Shown here one piece after another: positions 26,891 to 36,500 of a stretch of 64,000 nucleotides of DNA. The DNA is from Aplidium turbinatum (Eukaryota > Chordata > Ascidiacea > Aplousobranchia > Polyclinidae): assembly GCA_918807975.1 (NCBI GenBank), contig OU964934.1, positions 62,001 to 126,000 of the forward strand. Reading direction: 5' to 3'. Both the position numbers and the translations under genes were made by a program. The stretch's first letter is position 1, and every line of letters starts with the position of its first letter. Below the pieces are notes generated by a model that made no database searches, was not told the origin of the DNA, and saw nothing but the letters and a program-made list of their open reading frames with translations.

Positions 26891-28019
26891 GCGAAACTGT
26901 CTAATTCTTTTTGTTTGAAACTAACGTCATTACAAATTGTCTAAGAAAGTTTTTTTACGTACTAAAAGTGAAATTTATTGAAAAAAATTGTCTTTTCAAA
27001 AAAAATTTTCAAAAATTTTTCTAAGACATTTCATACAGTGAAAAATAATTTTTTTTTGCGAAACTGTCTAATTCTTTTTGTTTGAAACTAACGTCATTAA
27101 AAATTGTCTAAGAAAGCTTTTTTACGTACTAAAAGTAAAAATAATTGAAAAAAAATTTTCTTTTTAATAAAAATTTTCAAAACTTTTTTTAAGACATTTC
27201 ATACAGTGAAAAATAATTTTTTTTTGCGAAACTGTCTAATTCTTTTTGTTTGAAACTAACGTCATTAAAAATTGTCTAAGAAAGTTTTTTTACGTACTAA
27301 AAGTGAAAATTATTGAAAAAAAATTGTCTTTTCAAAAAAATTTTTCCAAGACATTTCATACAGTGAAAAATAATTTTTTTTTGCGAAACTGTCTAATTTT
27401 TTTTGTTTGAAACTAACTTAATTAAAAATTGTCTAAGAAAGTTTTTTTACGTACTAAAAGTGAAAATTATTGAAAAAAATTGTCTTTTCAAAAAAAGTTT
27501 TCTAAGACATTTCATACAGTGAAAAATAATTTTTTTTGCGAAACTGTCTAATTCTTTTTGTTTGAAACTAACGACATTAAAAATTGTCTAAGAAAGTTTT
27601 TTTACGTACTAAAAGTGAAAATTATTGAAAAAAATTTTCTTTTCAAGAAAAATTTTCAAAAATTTTTCTAAGACATTTCATACAGTGAAAAATAATTTTT
27701 TTTTGCGAAACTGTCTAATTCTTTTGTTTGAAACTAACGTCATTAAAAATTGTCTAAGAAAGTTTTTTTAAGTACTAAAAGTGAAAATTATTGAAAAAAA
27801 ATTGTCTTTTCAAAAAAATTTTTCTAAGACATTTCATACAGTGAAAAATAATTTTTTTTGCGAAACTGTCTAATTCTTTTTGTTTGAAACTAACGTCATT
27901 AAAAATTGTCTAAGAAAGTTTTTTTACGTACTAAAAGTGAAAATTATTGAAAAAAAATTGTCTTTTTAAAAAAATTTTTCTAAGACATTTCATACAGTGA
28001 AAAATAATTTTTTTTTGTG

Positions 28020-28024
28020 AAACT
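28020..28024. repeat. Target site duplication, left copy (aaact)
   Basis: The five bases before the TG of the left LTR equal the five bases after the CA of the right LTR. They belong to the satellite motif gtgaaactgtctaattcg, of which one copy exists at the empty paralogous site. Five bp is a usual length for Ty3/Gypsy integrases (4-6 bp). Confidence 0.93.
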
Positions 28025-28274
28025 TGAACAAAGACGGTTATTTTTCTTGAATGTATTAACAAAAGAAAAATGATCGAATCGCAATCTCTGCAACAAAATA
28101 CACAACGTAAGATTGTTAAACTCAACACTAGAACTAGAACAAAAGAAGCTGTTGTTCGCTAGCCTGCCAGAATGAAATGATACGAATAAAACAGAGTACT
28201 GCCTCGCGGAGTACACGTGACAAAAGGAGTGCAGAAGTAATCAAGGAAGCATGCTAACTGCAGGCATTTGTGCA
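28025..28274 (-). repeat. 3' LTR of the Gypsy element (250 bp)
   Basis: Downstream LTR on the element's strand, identical to 33156-33405. It abuts the purine tract on one side and the aaact target copy plus satellite on the other. It has the same TG...CA ends. The copy of the self-complementary segment lies at 28071-28089. Confidence 0.95.
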
Positions 28275-28282
28275 TCCCCCCC
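28275..28282 (-). promoter_or_regulatory. Polypurine tract
   Basis: On the element strand, seven G then A immediately precede the TG of the 3' LTR. This is the expected place and composition for the purine primer of plus-strand DNA synthesis. It lies 24 bases past the end of the Gag-Pol frame. Confidence 0.85.
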
Positions 28283-28306
28283 AGCTCGTAAGGCGAAACT
28301 GTAGAC

Positions 28307-31300
28307 TTACGAGCTCGACCCCTTGATTACCCATTGACCAGAGGATGCGTCTAAATCCAATGCCGGCCGTCGGGACCGCGTGGAACGGCGCAAAACAGGC
28401 GATTTTTCAATGTGAGGGACTCCACTTGTAGGTTCGGTTGGTTCCACTGAATCGAAAGGTAGCGGCTGCTTTGGAGGTTCAGGTGAGTGCTGTGGCTCAC
28501 AAAGCTTCGGGCTTGAGGCTGGTGTCGGGCAGGTGAGTGCGGGCGGACTGTGATCTGCATCGAGAAGCAACATCGGAGATTCTCCAATTTCTGGGCTAGG
28601 GCCTATTTCGTGATGCGGAGGGTGGGGAGGGCAGTAGTCCGTTTCAGGAGGCTGGGCAAAAGAAGATGATGGGAGGCTCTGTGGGTGAGCAATGATGTTT
28701 GGTTGAGGAGGGATGGGATCGGCACATGCTTTAGTATGTGGAATTACTCGCAAGAAACGTCGATTCCGTTTTGTGATTCTGCCCGACCCGTCAACTTTCA
28801 CTACATATTTGTCATGCGGCAACGTTTCGACAACCATTCCCACTTTGTCCCATTTTCGAGGATAGTTGCCGTTTTGGTTTTGGATAAATACGCGTTTTCC
28901 ACATTGTAAGGTACGTAAAGGACGAGTATGCTGAGACAGCGCCTTATCGGTTCGACCAGCTCGCAGGCGAAGGGCGTCTTCCTTTGCCTTCCATGTATCC
29001 CGCCATGTACGACGAATGTGACGATTGGAGAACTTGACTAGGCGGTTTACAAAACCGAATGCGTCGCGCAGAGGGTGACCGAACACGATCTCTGCTGGAG
29101 AGATGTCACAGTCAGGATCAGGTGTGTTTCGCAACTGTAACAATGCACGTAAGAAGGAATCGTTGTTCAGGTCTCCGTTTGGGCTCACATTAGTCATGAG
29201 CAAGCGTTTTACAGTTTTGACAGCCACCTCAGCTCGACCATTAGATTGAGGGAAGTAAGATGACGATATGCGGTGCTGCACACCCCAATTTTTAAGAAAG
29301 AGTTCAGTAACGGCAGCCGTAAATTCGGGACCCCCATCTGTAGATATTTCCTCAGGAACACCAAACGTGGCAAAGTACGAGCGCAAGAGTTGAGTCAAAG
29401 CAGCTGCTCCTGCGGCACTCGATCCTGATGGCGTGGCAAATACATCCGACCACCCAGAGAATCTGTCCCCAATGACCAAAAAGTGACGGCCCCCATAGTC
29501 AAAATAATCTGCAAAAATTTTCTCAAATGGTGTAGCTGGGGGATCACATGGCGTCGGGGGAGGAGCTGCTTGAGATGGAGCATTACGATTACATGAAGTA
29601 CACGAGTCACGAATAGCATGGATATCATTAGTCATACCGGGCCAAAATACTATAGCACGTGCCCGGCGTTCCATGGCAGACACACCTTGATGACCAGCAT
29701 GCAACGTTGAGAGTACTCTAGGCCTAAGCGATGGTGGTACAACAATACGATCATGATATAGAATAACGTCGTCTTCAACAAAGAACCCGTCACGATAGGG
29801 GAGATATGGGCGAATGTCGCCGGTGTTGGGAAAGGTGAATCCCGTTTCAATAGCTACCATTAACTTGCTAAGGTTTGGATCGGCGGCTGTTTCCCGAACG
29901 ATTTCAGGCCATTGCAAGCAAAAGGCATGGGCGGCATCTGCCTGTATGGCAGTAACCAGCGCCATTTCTGCTACATTATTTTCTGCACACGACGCTACAG
30001 CAATGAGATCGCATGATACTGGGTGACGTGAGGCAGCATCGGCTGCGCAGTTGGTTGTGCCAGGTAAGTGTGCGATATCAAAGCGCCACATTAGTGTACG
30101 CTGTTTTAAACGAAACAGGCGAGTGTTAGTGATTTCGTCCAACGTACGGTCACCGAATATTTTTACCAATGGCTTATGATCCGTTACAATAACCAAATTA
30201 TCACAGCCTTGCGTAAAATACTTTGTCTGTTCTAGGCCCCACGCAACTGCTAGGGCTTCGCCTTCTATGGGAGCATAACGTCGTTCGGCCGATGAGAGGA
30301 ATCGGGATCCTGCAAGAGTCACTTTCCAACCTGATGAGCAGCAGTCCGGTATAGTGGAAGCACATACGCAATGTTTTTGGAGAAGGAAATATCCGATGCC
30401 TTTGTTGGACCAGTCAGGGCGCAAACATGTTCGACGGCAGGGGTCAAAGATTTCTACCCCATGGCGAATAGCATCAACGATTGCCGATTTGGAGGCGGCA
30501 AATGCGGAATCCAGCTCCTGAGACCATTCGAACTTATGCTTTGGGCTAAGGAACGGCTTGAACGGTGCCATTAGGTCACGCAGTTGAGCATAGTTTCCTA
30601 CTTGGTTGATTAATCCGAACCAGCTGCGTATGTCTGTGATATTATTCGGGACTGGAAATTCTTGGATGGCGAGCAAGTATTTAGGGAGGGGCTCGACCAT
30701 TGCTTCTGAGATACGGAATCCAGCGAAATCTACGGTGCGTTGGGCAAATTGAAACTTGTCAGGGTTAAGGACAATGCCCGCCCGTCCCACTAAAGTGAGG
30801 AATTTTATGGTTCGCCACCAATGTTCCTCCAGTTGGCTATCATAGAACACTGTGTCGTCGACACAGCGTTCTTTGCGCACAAAATCGGTTAATATGGTAT
30901 TGAAACGGCGATTGTAGCCATCCCCAGAGGATAGGAATCCTTGCGGTGCCCTAGTGTAGCGCCATCTTCCAAAGGGAGTGATGAAAGTTGTGAGATGCCG
31001 ATCAGAAGGACGCAGTGGAACACTGTGATAGCCGTTCCATGCGTCAGTCACCGATTTCCAAGTGTTTCCGGGGACACGACGGGACAGCTGGAATGGAGCT
31101 TCGGAGGCGAAGGTTTCTCTCTGGCAGAATTTGTTTAAGGGGGACAGGTCGACAGTACGGCGTGGTGAGCCATCATTTTTGCGTGTGATAACCATGCGAT
31201 GACACCATGTGGTGGGTTCGCCGTGGGGGACTTTTTCAAGGATTCCCAGAGCCTCGTCGCGGAGGAGATCAGCGTGTACTTTTTCTTGCCAATGCAAGGG

Positions 31301-33106
31301 GATAGACGCTGGTGTATGAACGGCCACTGGTTTCGCGTTGGGGTCAACATGTATTTCTATGGGAGGACCAGCCATACAATGTAGCGCGCGGTGCGGGCAA
31401 GTGTTGAAAGTGGATGCGGCGTACCTCTGGAGTAGCCAGTTTGCCATCTTGTCATTGTTTTCAGGTGTGCATGGGAACGGAAGCTTGGTTGGGGGAGCTG
31501 GAACTGCACCACGTTGAGGGCAAGTGCACGACTCCAGTTGCTTGCTGGGTACTGTGCATCCACCGTTGACAAGTCTGACGACGTTGATTTCTGGTTCGAT
31601 AAGATTGTGCGCCATTTCTTGCTTGATCTGATGTTCCCCTAGAGTTGGGAACTTCGGGGATAGGGCACCTAAATGCAATAGTGTGTCATGAGATAAGTAT
31701 AACTTGTCAACGTCTGGACTGATGTAAATCATGCACCGACGTTCAACATTGCAGCCGTGCGCTGTACCCCGAATGATGGCACGAAATGCTCCTGTAATGG
31801 AAATAGTAGAGCGATTTGCAGCTATTAGGTTTGGTGCGGGTACAAGGGTCTCTTGTCCAAAGCCGGATTGCACAAAGTTCTTCAGTGACCATACATTTAT
31901 TTGGGCACCAGTATCTGCGATTGCTGTTACTTGTGCTATCACGCTAGTGTACCTGCCTTGATGACATGAGTCATCCATAGATATGTCTACCCGAACTGTG
32001 GGATGTTCTCGCATGCGGGATGGTGTCCAATGCCCTTTTTGGAATGTGTGGTGAGGACCACGAATTGTTGAGAACATTGGGTCTCGGGCTGCGATGTCAG
32101 TTTGTGTTGAGGCAAATGTGCCTATTTGAGGTACAGTAGGTGCTACACAGAGTGCTCCGACTGATGCATCTTTAGGAGGAGCGCCCCATTTGTTTTTATG
32201 ACGAGATGACCGAAAGCATTCGAGACAAAGGGAATAAGGCGTAGTGTTCCAACCTCTGGGGCCTTCTCTGTAACGATTGAATAATCTATTGCATTTAGGG
32301 CAGTGAGTTTTTTGTGACCAATTGGGAGAGGAAGGTGCTGCCTGGATGTGTCTACGGTCTCTTGGAATAGGGCTTTGGCTTTTCTTGCGCTTGAACGTCG
32401 ACACTGCCGAAACGTCATGAGATGGTACCGCATTGCGAGCCATTTCTTTAATCTCGACAAGGGCGATGATATCGTTGATGGGAATCGACAATACTTTGTC
32501 CATTCCCATCATTTCGCGACGAATCTCACTGTCCGAAATTCCACTGAGTAGTGTGTCGCGGATCATGTGATCTGTATAACTAACTTTCAGCCCGCAGGAA
32601 CATTTCGTAGTGAACGCACATATATCCGCTTTTCCTCGAGCACGAGCTGCAAAAGCGCGAAATTTTTCGTCGCGCATTTGGTGCATCGCCATAAACTCTG
32701 ACCGTAACACCCCTGTGGCGACAGGTATAACGGCCAGTTGTCGCATTGCAAGCAAAAGTTCATCTACAGGTTTGCTCACTGTCTCAGCGTCAGCTTGGAG
32801 AAGGCTGTCCCCTAGGGCTTGGCCGGTACATTGAAATAACTGGACTGAAGCTGCTTCATCAGGAATGCTGCAACCTTCTTTAAAAGCCTTCCATCTTCTG
32901 GTGAACACGCTCCATTCTTCTGGAGAAACTCCAATATCTACAGTAGGTCGATTTAGCTTCGGGCCAAGGTTTACGGGCGCTGGAGCGTTGCGCGTCGTAG
33001 CAGCATGACTGTACGTGTGACTTTGCAGCACCACACAAGCAACCGCTTCGGGCACGTCGGCTGTTTCAAAATTACAGTTGGGAAAGGCGCATGTTATCAC
33101 CACCAT
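28307..33106 (-). CDS. Gag-Pol polyprotein of the Ty3/Gypsy element
   Basis: A single 1599-residue frame holding all the usual parts in order. The N-terminus has a C2H2-like finger (C6, C11, H30, H34), then a Gag capsid-like region (about 60-230) and a basic stretch with two CxxC pairs (269/272, 294/297) that may bind nucleic acid. Protease has DTGA at 398-401. Reverse transcriptase spans about 590-800, with VDLSPLNKF near 652-660 and the VDD catalytic motif at 749-751. RNase H spans about 890-1025 (D898, TDHKPL near 975-980, ADAASR near 1022). Integrase has the zinc motif H1136, H1139, C1169, C1172 and the catalytic triad D1200, D1257, E1293, with 35 residues between the last two. A GPY/F-like segment follows (about 1419-1455), then a proline-rich tail ending in an RRSTRSRRP motif. 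No frame change is needed between Gag and Pol. The start is the first ATG after an in-frame stop. The product would be a polyprotein cut by its own protease in cytoplasmic particles. It looks whole. Confidence 0.95.
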   Translation of the reverse strand: MVVITCAFPNCNFETADVPEAVACVVLQSHTYSHAATTRNAPAPVNLGPKLNRPTVDIGVSPEEWSVFTRRWKAFKEGCSIPDEAASVQLFQCTGQALGDSLLQADAETVSKPVDELLLAMRQLAVIPVATGVLRSEFMAMHQMRDEKFRAFAARARGKADICAFTTKCSCGLKVSYTDHMIRDTLLSGISDSEIRREMMGMDKVLSIPINDIIALVEIKEMARNAVPSHDVSAVSTFKRKKSQSPIPRDRRHIQAAPSSPNWSQKTHCPKCNRLFNRYREGPRGWNTTPYSLCLECFRSSRHKNKWGAPPKDASVGALCVAPTVPQIGTFASTQTDIAARDPMFSTIRGPHHTFQKGHWTPSRMREHPTVRVDISMDDSCHQGRYTSVIAQVTAIADTGAQINVWSLKNFVQSGFGQETLVPAPNLIAANRSTISITGAFRAIIRGTAHGCNVERRCMIYISPDVDKLYLSHDTLLHLGALSPKFPTLGEHQIKQEMAHNLIEPEINVVRLVNGGCTVPSKQLESCTCPQRGAVPAPPTKLPFPCTPENNDKMANWLLQRYAASTFNTCPHRALHCMAGPPIEIHVDPNAKPVAVHTPASIPLHWQEKVHADLLRDEALGILEKVPHGEPTTWCHRMVITRKNDGSPRRTVDLSPLNKFCQRETFASEAPFQLSRRVPGNTWKSVTDAWNGYHSVPLRPSDRHLTTFITPFGRWRYTRAPQGFLSSGDGYNRRFNTILTDFVRKERCVDDTVFYDSQLEEHWWRTIKFLTLVGRAGIVLNPDKFQFAQRTVDFAGFRISEAMVEPLPKYLLAIQEFPVPNNITDIRSWFGLINQVGNYAQLRDLMAPFKPFLSPKHKFEWSQELDSAFAASKSAIVDAIRHGVEIFDPCRRTCLRPDWSNKGIGYFLLQKHCVCASTIPDCCSSGWKVTLAGSRFLSSAERRYAPIEGEALAVAWGLEQTKYFTQGCDNLVIVTDHKPLVKIFGDRTLDEITNTRLFRLKQRTLMWRFDIAHLPGTTNCAADAASRHPVSCDLIAVASCAENNVAEMALVTAIQADAAHAFCLQWPEIVRETAADPNLSKLMVAIETGFTFPNTGDIRPYLPYRDGFFVEDDVILYHDRIVVPPSLRPRVLSTLHAGHQGVSAMERRARAIVFWPGMTNDIHAIRDSCTSCNRNAPSQAAPPPTPCDPPATPFEKIFADYFDYGGRHFLVIGDRFSGWSDVFATPSGSSAAGAAALTQLLRSYFATFGVPEEISTDGGPEFTAAVTELFLKNWGVQHRISSSYFPQSNGRAEVAVKTVKRLLMTNVSPNGDLNNDSFLRALLQLRNTPDPDCDISPAEIVFGHPLRDAFGFVNRLVKFSNRHIRRTWRDTWKAKEDALRLRAGRTDKALSQHTRPLRTLQCGKRVFIQNQNGNYPRKWDKVGMVVETLPHDKYVVKVDGSGRITKRNRRFLRVIPHTKACADPIPPQPNIIAHPQSLPSSSFAQPPETDYCPPHPPHHEIGPSPEIGESPMLLLDADHSPPALTCPTPASSPKLCEPQHSPEPPKQPLPFDSVEPTEPTSGVPHIEKSPVLRRSTRSRRPALDLDASSGQWVIKGSSS

Positions 33107-33136
33107 TCCACAAATTTCTTTAAATTAACCTAATCA

Positions 33137-33155
33137 AGAGATTGCGATTCGATCA
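33137..33155 (-). promoter_or_regulatory. Primer-binding site, apparently self-primed
   Basis: On the element strand the bases directly after the 5' LTR read TGATCGAATCGCAATCTCT. This does not begin with TGG, as a site for a tRNA CCA end would. It is a perfect 19-base reverse complement of the LTR segment on the same strand (33202-33220), with a 46-base loop between. In Tf1 and sushi-type elements the 5' end of the RNA folds back to prime reverse transcription; the layout here fits that model. A short leader of about 30 bases separates this site from the Gag-Pol start, with a stop codon in the same frame before it. Confidence 0.72.
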
Positions 33156-33405
33156 TGAACAAAGACGGTTATTTTTCTTGAATGTATTAACAAAAGAAAA
33201 ATGATCGAATCGCAATCTCTGCAACAAAATACACAACGTAAGATTGTTAAACTCAACACTAGAACTAGAACAAAAGAAGCTGTTGTTCGCTAGCCTGCCA
33301 GAATGAAATGATACGAATAAAACAGAGTACTGCCTCGCGGAGTACACGTGACAAAAGGAGTGCAGAAGTAATCAAGGAAGCATGCTAACTGCAGGCATTT
33401 GTGCA
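33156..33405 (-). repeat. 5' LTR of the Gypsy element (250 bp)
   Basis: On the element's own strand this is the upstream LTR: it begins TGCACAAATG at 33405 and ends TTTGTTCA at 33156. It matches the other LTR at all 250 positions by eye. It should hold the promoter and transcript start. The 19-base segment at 33202-33220 that matches the primer site in reverse complement suggests the transcript start (R) lies near 33220. No TATA box or poly(A) signal could be assigned with confidence. Confidence 0.95.
33202..33220 (-). promoter_or_regulatory. Candidate self-primer segment inside the 5' LTR
   Basis: 19 bases in the LTR that pair perfectly with the primer site at 33137-33155. If self-priming is used, the element RNA should begin at or just before this segment (near 33220, minus strand), making R plus U5 about 65 bases. 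The same segment is present in the 3' LTR at 28071-28089. This role is inferred from complementarity and position only. Confidence 0.6.
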
Positions 33406-33410
33406 AAACT
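33406..33410. repeat. Target site duplication, right copy (aaact)
   Basis: Second copy of aaact, directly after the right LTR end gtgca and directly before satellite gtctaattcg. Deleting the element and one copy restores an ordinary satellite unit. Confidence 0.93.
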
Positions 33411-33599
33411 GTCTAATTCGTTTTGTTTGAAACTAACGACATTAAAAATTGTCTAAGAAAGTTTTTTTAAGTACTAAAAGTGAAAATTATTGAAAAAAAA
33501 TTGTCTTTTCAAAAAAATTTTTCTAAGACATTTCATACAGTGAAAAACAATTTTTTTTTGCGAAACTGTCTAATTCGTTTTGTTTGAAACTAACGTCAT

Positions 33600-36500
33600 T
33601 AAAAATTGTCTAAGAAAGTTTTTTTACGTACTAAAAGTGAAAATTATTGAAAAAAAATTTTCTTTTCAAAAAAATTTTTCTAAGACATTTCATACAGTGA
33701 AAAATATTTTTTTTCTTGCGAAACTGTCTAATTCGTTTTGTTTGAAACTAACGTCATTACAAATTGTCTAAGAAAGTTTTTTTACGTACTAAAAGTGAAA
33801 ATTATTGAAAAAAAATTTTCTTTTCCAAAAAAATTTCAAAAATTTTTCAAAGACATTTCATACAGTCAAAAATAATTTTTTTTTTGCGAAACTGTCTAAT
33901 TCTTTTTGTTTGAAACTAACGTCATTACAAATTGTCTAAGAAAGTTTTTTTACGTACTAAAAGTGAAATTTATTGAAAAAAAATGTCTTTTCAAAAAAAA
34001 TTTTCAAAAATTTTTCTAAGACATTTCATACAATGAAAAATAATTTTTTTTTGCGAAACTGTCTAATTCTTTTTGTTTGAAACTAACGTCATTAAAAATT
34101 GTCTAAGAAAGCTTTTTTACGTACTAAAAGTGAAAATAATTGAAAAAAAATTTTCTTTTTAATAAAAATTTTCAAAACTTTTTTTAAGACATTTCATACA
34201 GTGAAAAATAATTTTTTTTTGCGAAACTGTCTAATTCTTTTTGTTTGAAACTAACGTCATTAAAAATTGTCTAAGAAAGTTTTTTTACGTACTAAAAGTG
34301 AAAATTATTGAAAAAAATTTGTCTTTTCAAAAAAATTTTTCCAAGACATTTCATACAGTGAAAAATAATTTTTTTTTGCGAAACTGTCTAATTTTTTTTG
34401 TTTGAAACTAACTTAATTAAAAATTGTCTAAGAAAGTTTTTTTACGTACTAAAAGTGAAAATTATTGAAAAAAATTTGTCTTTTCAAAAAAACTTTTCTA
34501 AGACATTTCATACAGTGAAAAATAATTTTTTTTTGCGAAACTGTCTAATTCTTTTTGTTTGAAACTAACGTCATTAAAAATTGTCTAAGAAAGTTTTTTT
34601 ACGTACTAAAAGTGAAAATTATTGAAAAAAATATTCTTTTCAAGAAAAATTTCAAAAATTTTTCTAAGACATTTCATACAGTGAAAAATAATTTTTTTTT
34701 TGCGAAACTGTCTAATTCTTTTTGTTTGAAACTAACGTCATTAAAAATTGTCTAAGAAAGTTTTTTTAAGTACTAAAAGTGAAAATTATTGAAAAAAAAT
34801 TGTCTTTTCAAAAAAATTTTTCTAAGACATTTCATACAGTGAAAAATAATTTTTTTTTGAGAAACTGTCTAATTCTTTTTGTTTGAAACTAACGTCATTA
34901 AAAACTGTCTAAGAAAGTTTTTTTACGTACTAAAAGGGAAAATTATTGAAAAAAAATTGTCTTTTCAAAAAAATTTTTCCAAGACATTTCATACAGTGAA
35001 AAATAATTTTTTTTTGCGAAACTGTCTAATTCGTTTTGTTTGAAACTAACGTCATTAAAAGTTGTCTAAGAAAGTTTTTTTACGTACTAAAAGTGAAAAT
35101 TATTGAAAAAAAATTGTCTTTTCAAAAAAATTTTTCTAAGACATTTCATACAGTGAAAAATAATTTTTTTTTGCGAAACTGTCTAATTCTTTTTGTTTGA
35201 AACTAACGTCATTAAAAATTGTCTAAGAAAGTTTTTTTAAGTACTAAAAGTGAAAATTATTGAAAAAACCTTGTCTTTTCAAAAAAATTTTTCTAAGACA
35301 TTTCATACAGTGAAAAATAATTTTTTTTTGTGAAACTGTCTAATTCGTTTTGTTTGAAACTAACGACATTAAAAATTGTCTAAGAAAGTTTTTTTACGTA
35401 CTAAAAGTGAAAATTATTGAAAAAACCTTGTCTTTTCAAAAAAATTTTTCTAAGACATTTCATACAGTGAAAAATAATTTTTTTTTGCGAAACTGTCTAA
35501 TTCGTTTTGTTTGAAACTAACGTCATTAAAAATTGTCTAAGAAAGTTTTTTTACGTACTAAAAGTGAAAATTATTGATAAAAAATTAACTTTTCAAAAAA
35601 ATTTTTCGAAGACATTTCATACAGTGAAAAATAATTTTTTTTGCGAAACTGTCTAATTCTTTTTGTTTGAAACTAACGTCATTAAAAATTGTCTAAGAAA
35701 GTTTTTTTACGTACTAAAAGTGAAAATTATTGAAAAAAAATTGTCTTTTCAAAAAAATTTTTCTAAGACATTTCATACAGTGAAAAATAATTTTTTTTTG
35801 CGAAACTGTCTAATTCGTTTTGTTTGAAACTAACGTCATTAAAAATGGTCTAAGAAAGTTTTTTTACGTACTAAAAGTGAAAATTATTGAAAAAAAATTA
35901 ACTTTTCAAAAAAATTTTTCTAAGACATTTTATACAGTGAAAAATAATTTTTTTTTGCGAAGCTGTCTAATTCTTTTTGTTTGAAACTAACGTCATTAAA
36001 AATTGTCTAAGAAAGTTTTTTTAAGTACTAAAAGTGAAAATTATTGAAAAAAAATTGTCTTTTCAAAAAAATTTTTCTAAGACATTTCATACAGTGAAAA
36101 ATAATTTTTTTTGAGAAACTGTCTAATTCTTTTTGTTTGAAACTAACGTCATTAAAAACTGTCTAAGAAAGTTTTTTTACGTACTAAAAGTGAAAATTAT
36201 TGAAAAAAAATTGTCTTTTCAAAAAAATTTTTCCAAGACATTTCATACAGTGAAAAATAATTTTTTTTTGCGAAACTGTCTAATTCGTTTTGTTTGAAAC
36301 TAACGTCATTAAAAATTGTCTAAGAAAGTTTTTTTACGTACTAAAAGTGAAAATTATTGAAAAAAAATTGTCTTTTCAAAAAAATTTTTCTAAGACATTT
36401 CATACAGTGAAAAATAATTTTTTTTTGCGATACTGTCTAATTCTTTTTGTTTGAAACTAACGTCATTAAAAACTGTCTAAGAAAGTTTTTTTACGTACTA

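Larger units (their letters stand above)
1..28019 (+). repeat. Satellite DNA array, left part (about 157/168-bp units, head to tail)
   Basis: Uninterrupted tandem array, all units in the same orientation. Landmarks recur every 157 bp: tgcgaaactgtctaattc, gaaactaacgtcatt, gtctaagaaag, acgtactaaaagtg, tcttttcaaaa, ctaagacatttcataca. A longer unit of about 168 bp carries an extra short A/T-rich block near the tcttttcaaaa motif. Variation between units is mostly point changes at a few recurrent sites (attcg or attct, acgtac or aagtac, tgcg, tgag or tgtg, acgtc or acgac) plus changes in homopolymer length. About 21% G+C. There are no start-to-stop frames beginning with ATG that suggest a gene, and nothing unique lies between units. 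Role unknown; a centromeric or pericentromeric satellite is the natural inference from unit length and array size, but nothing here proves it. Confidence 0.98.
28025..33405 (-). mobile_element. Ty3/Gypsy LTR retrotransposon, looks whole, very young
   Basis: 5381-bp element read on the minus strand. It has identical 250-bp LTRs starting TG and ending CA, a 5-bp target duplication (aaact), a primer site next to the 5' LTR, one long Gag-Pol frame and a short purine tract against the 3' LTR. Protein order is Gag, protease, reverse transcriptase, RNase H, integrase. Integrase last is the Ty3/Gypsy (Metaviridae) order, as opposed to Copia. No chromodomain and no envelope frame were seen. The integrase zinc motif spacing and fused Gag-Pol resemble Mag-type elements of animals, but the clade call is tentative. 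Zero differences between LTRs means a recent insertion; no date is given without a rate. Its base composition (roughly half G+C) contrasts sharply with the satellite. Confidence 0.96.

Noticed and set aside
1-28019. CRISPR-like array
   Set aside because: Regular repeats are present, but there are no unique spacers; the whole unit is repeated, and the context is eukaryotic satellite DNA.
27931-28216. Short minus-strand frames at the left LTR/satellite junction, and a similar frame at 33153-33347
   Set aside because: They lie in LTR sequence and run into the satellite; the same frame is seen in both LTRs. No coding evidence.
28351-32834. Many short frames on both strands inside the retrotransposon
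   Set aside because: They are shadows of the 1599-residue Gag-Pol frame, without domain matches of their own.
33137-33155. Standard tRNA primer-binding site
   Set aside because: The sequence after the 5' LTR starts TGATCG rather than TGG, and the perfect match to the LTR itself explains it better. A tRNA-fragment primer cannot be fully excluded.
28025-33405. Envelope gene or endogenous retrovirus
   Set aside because: No frame for an envelope protein lies between integrase and the 3' LTR; only 24 bases separate the end of Gag-Pol from the purine tract.
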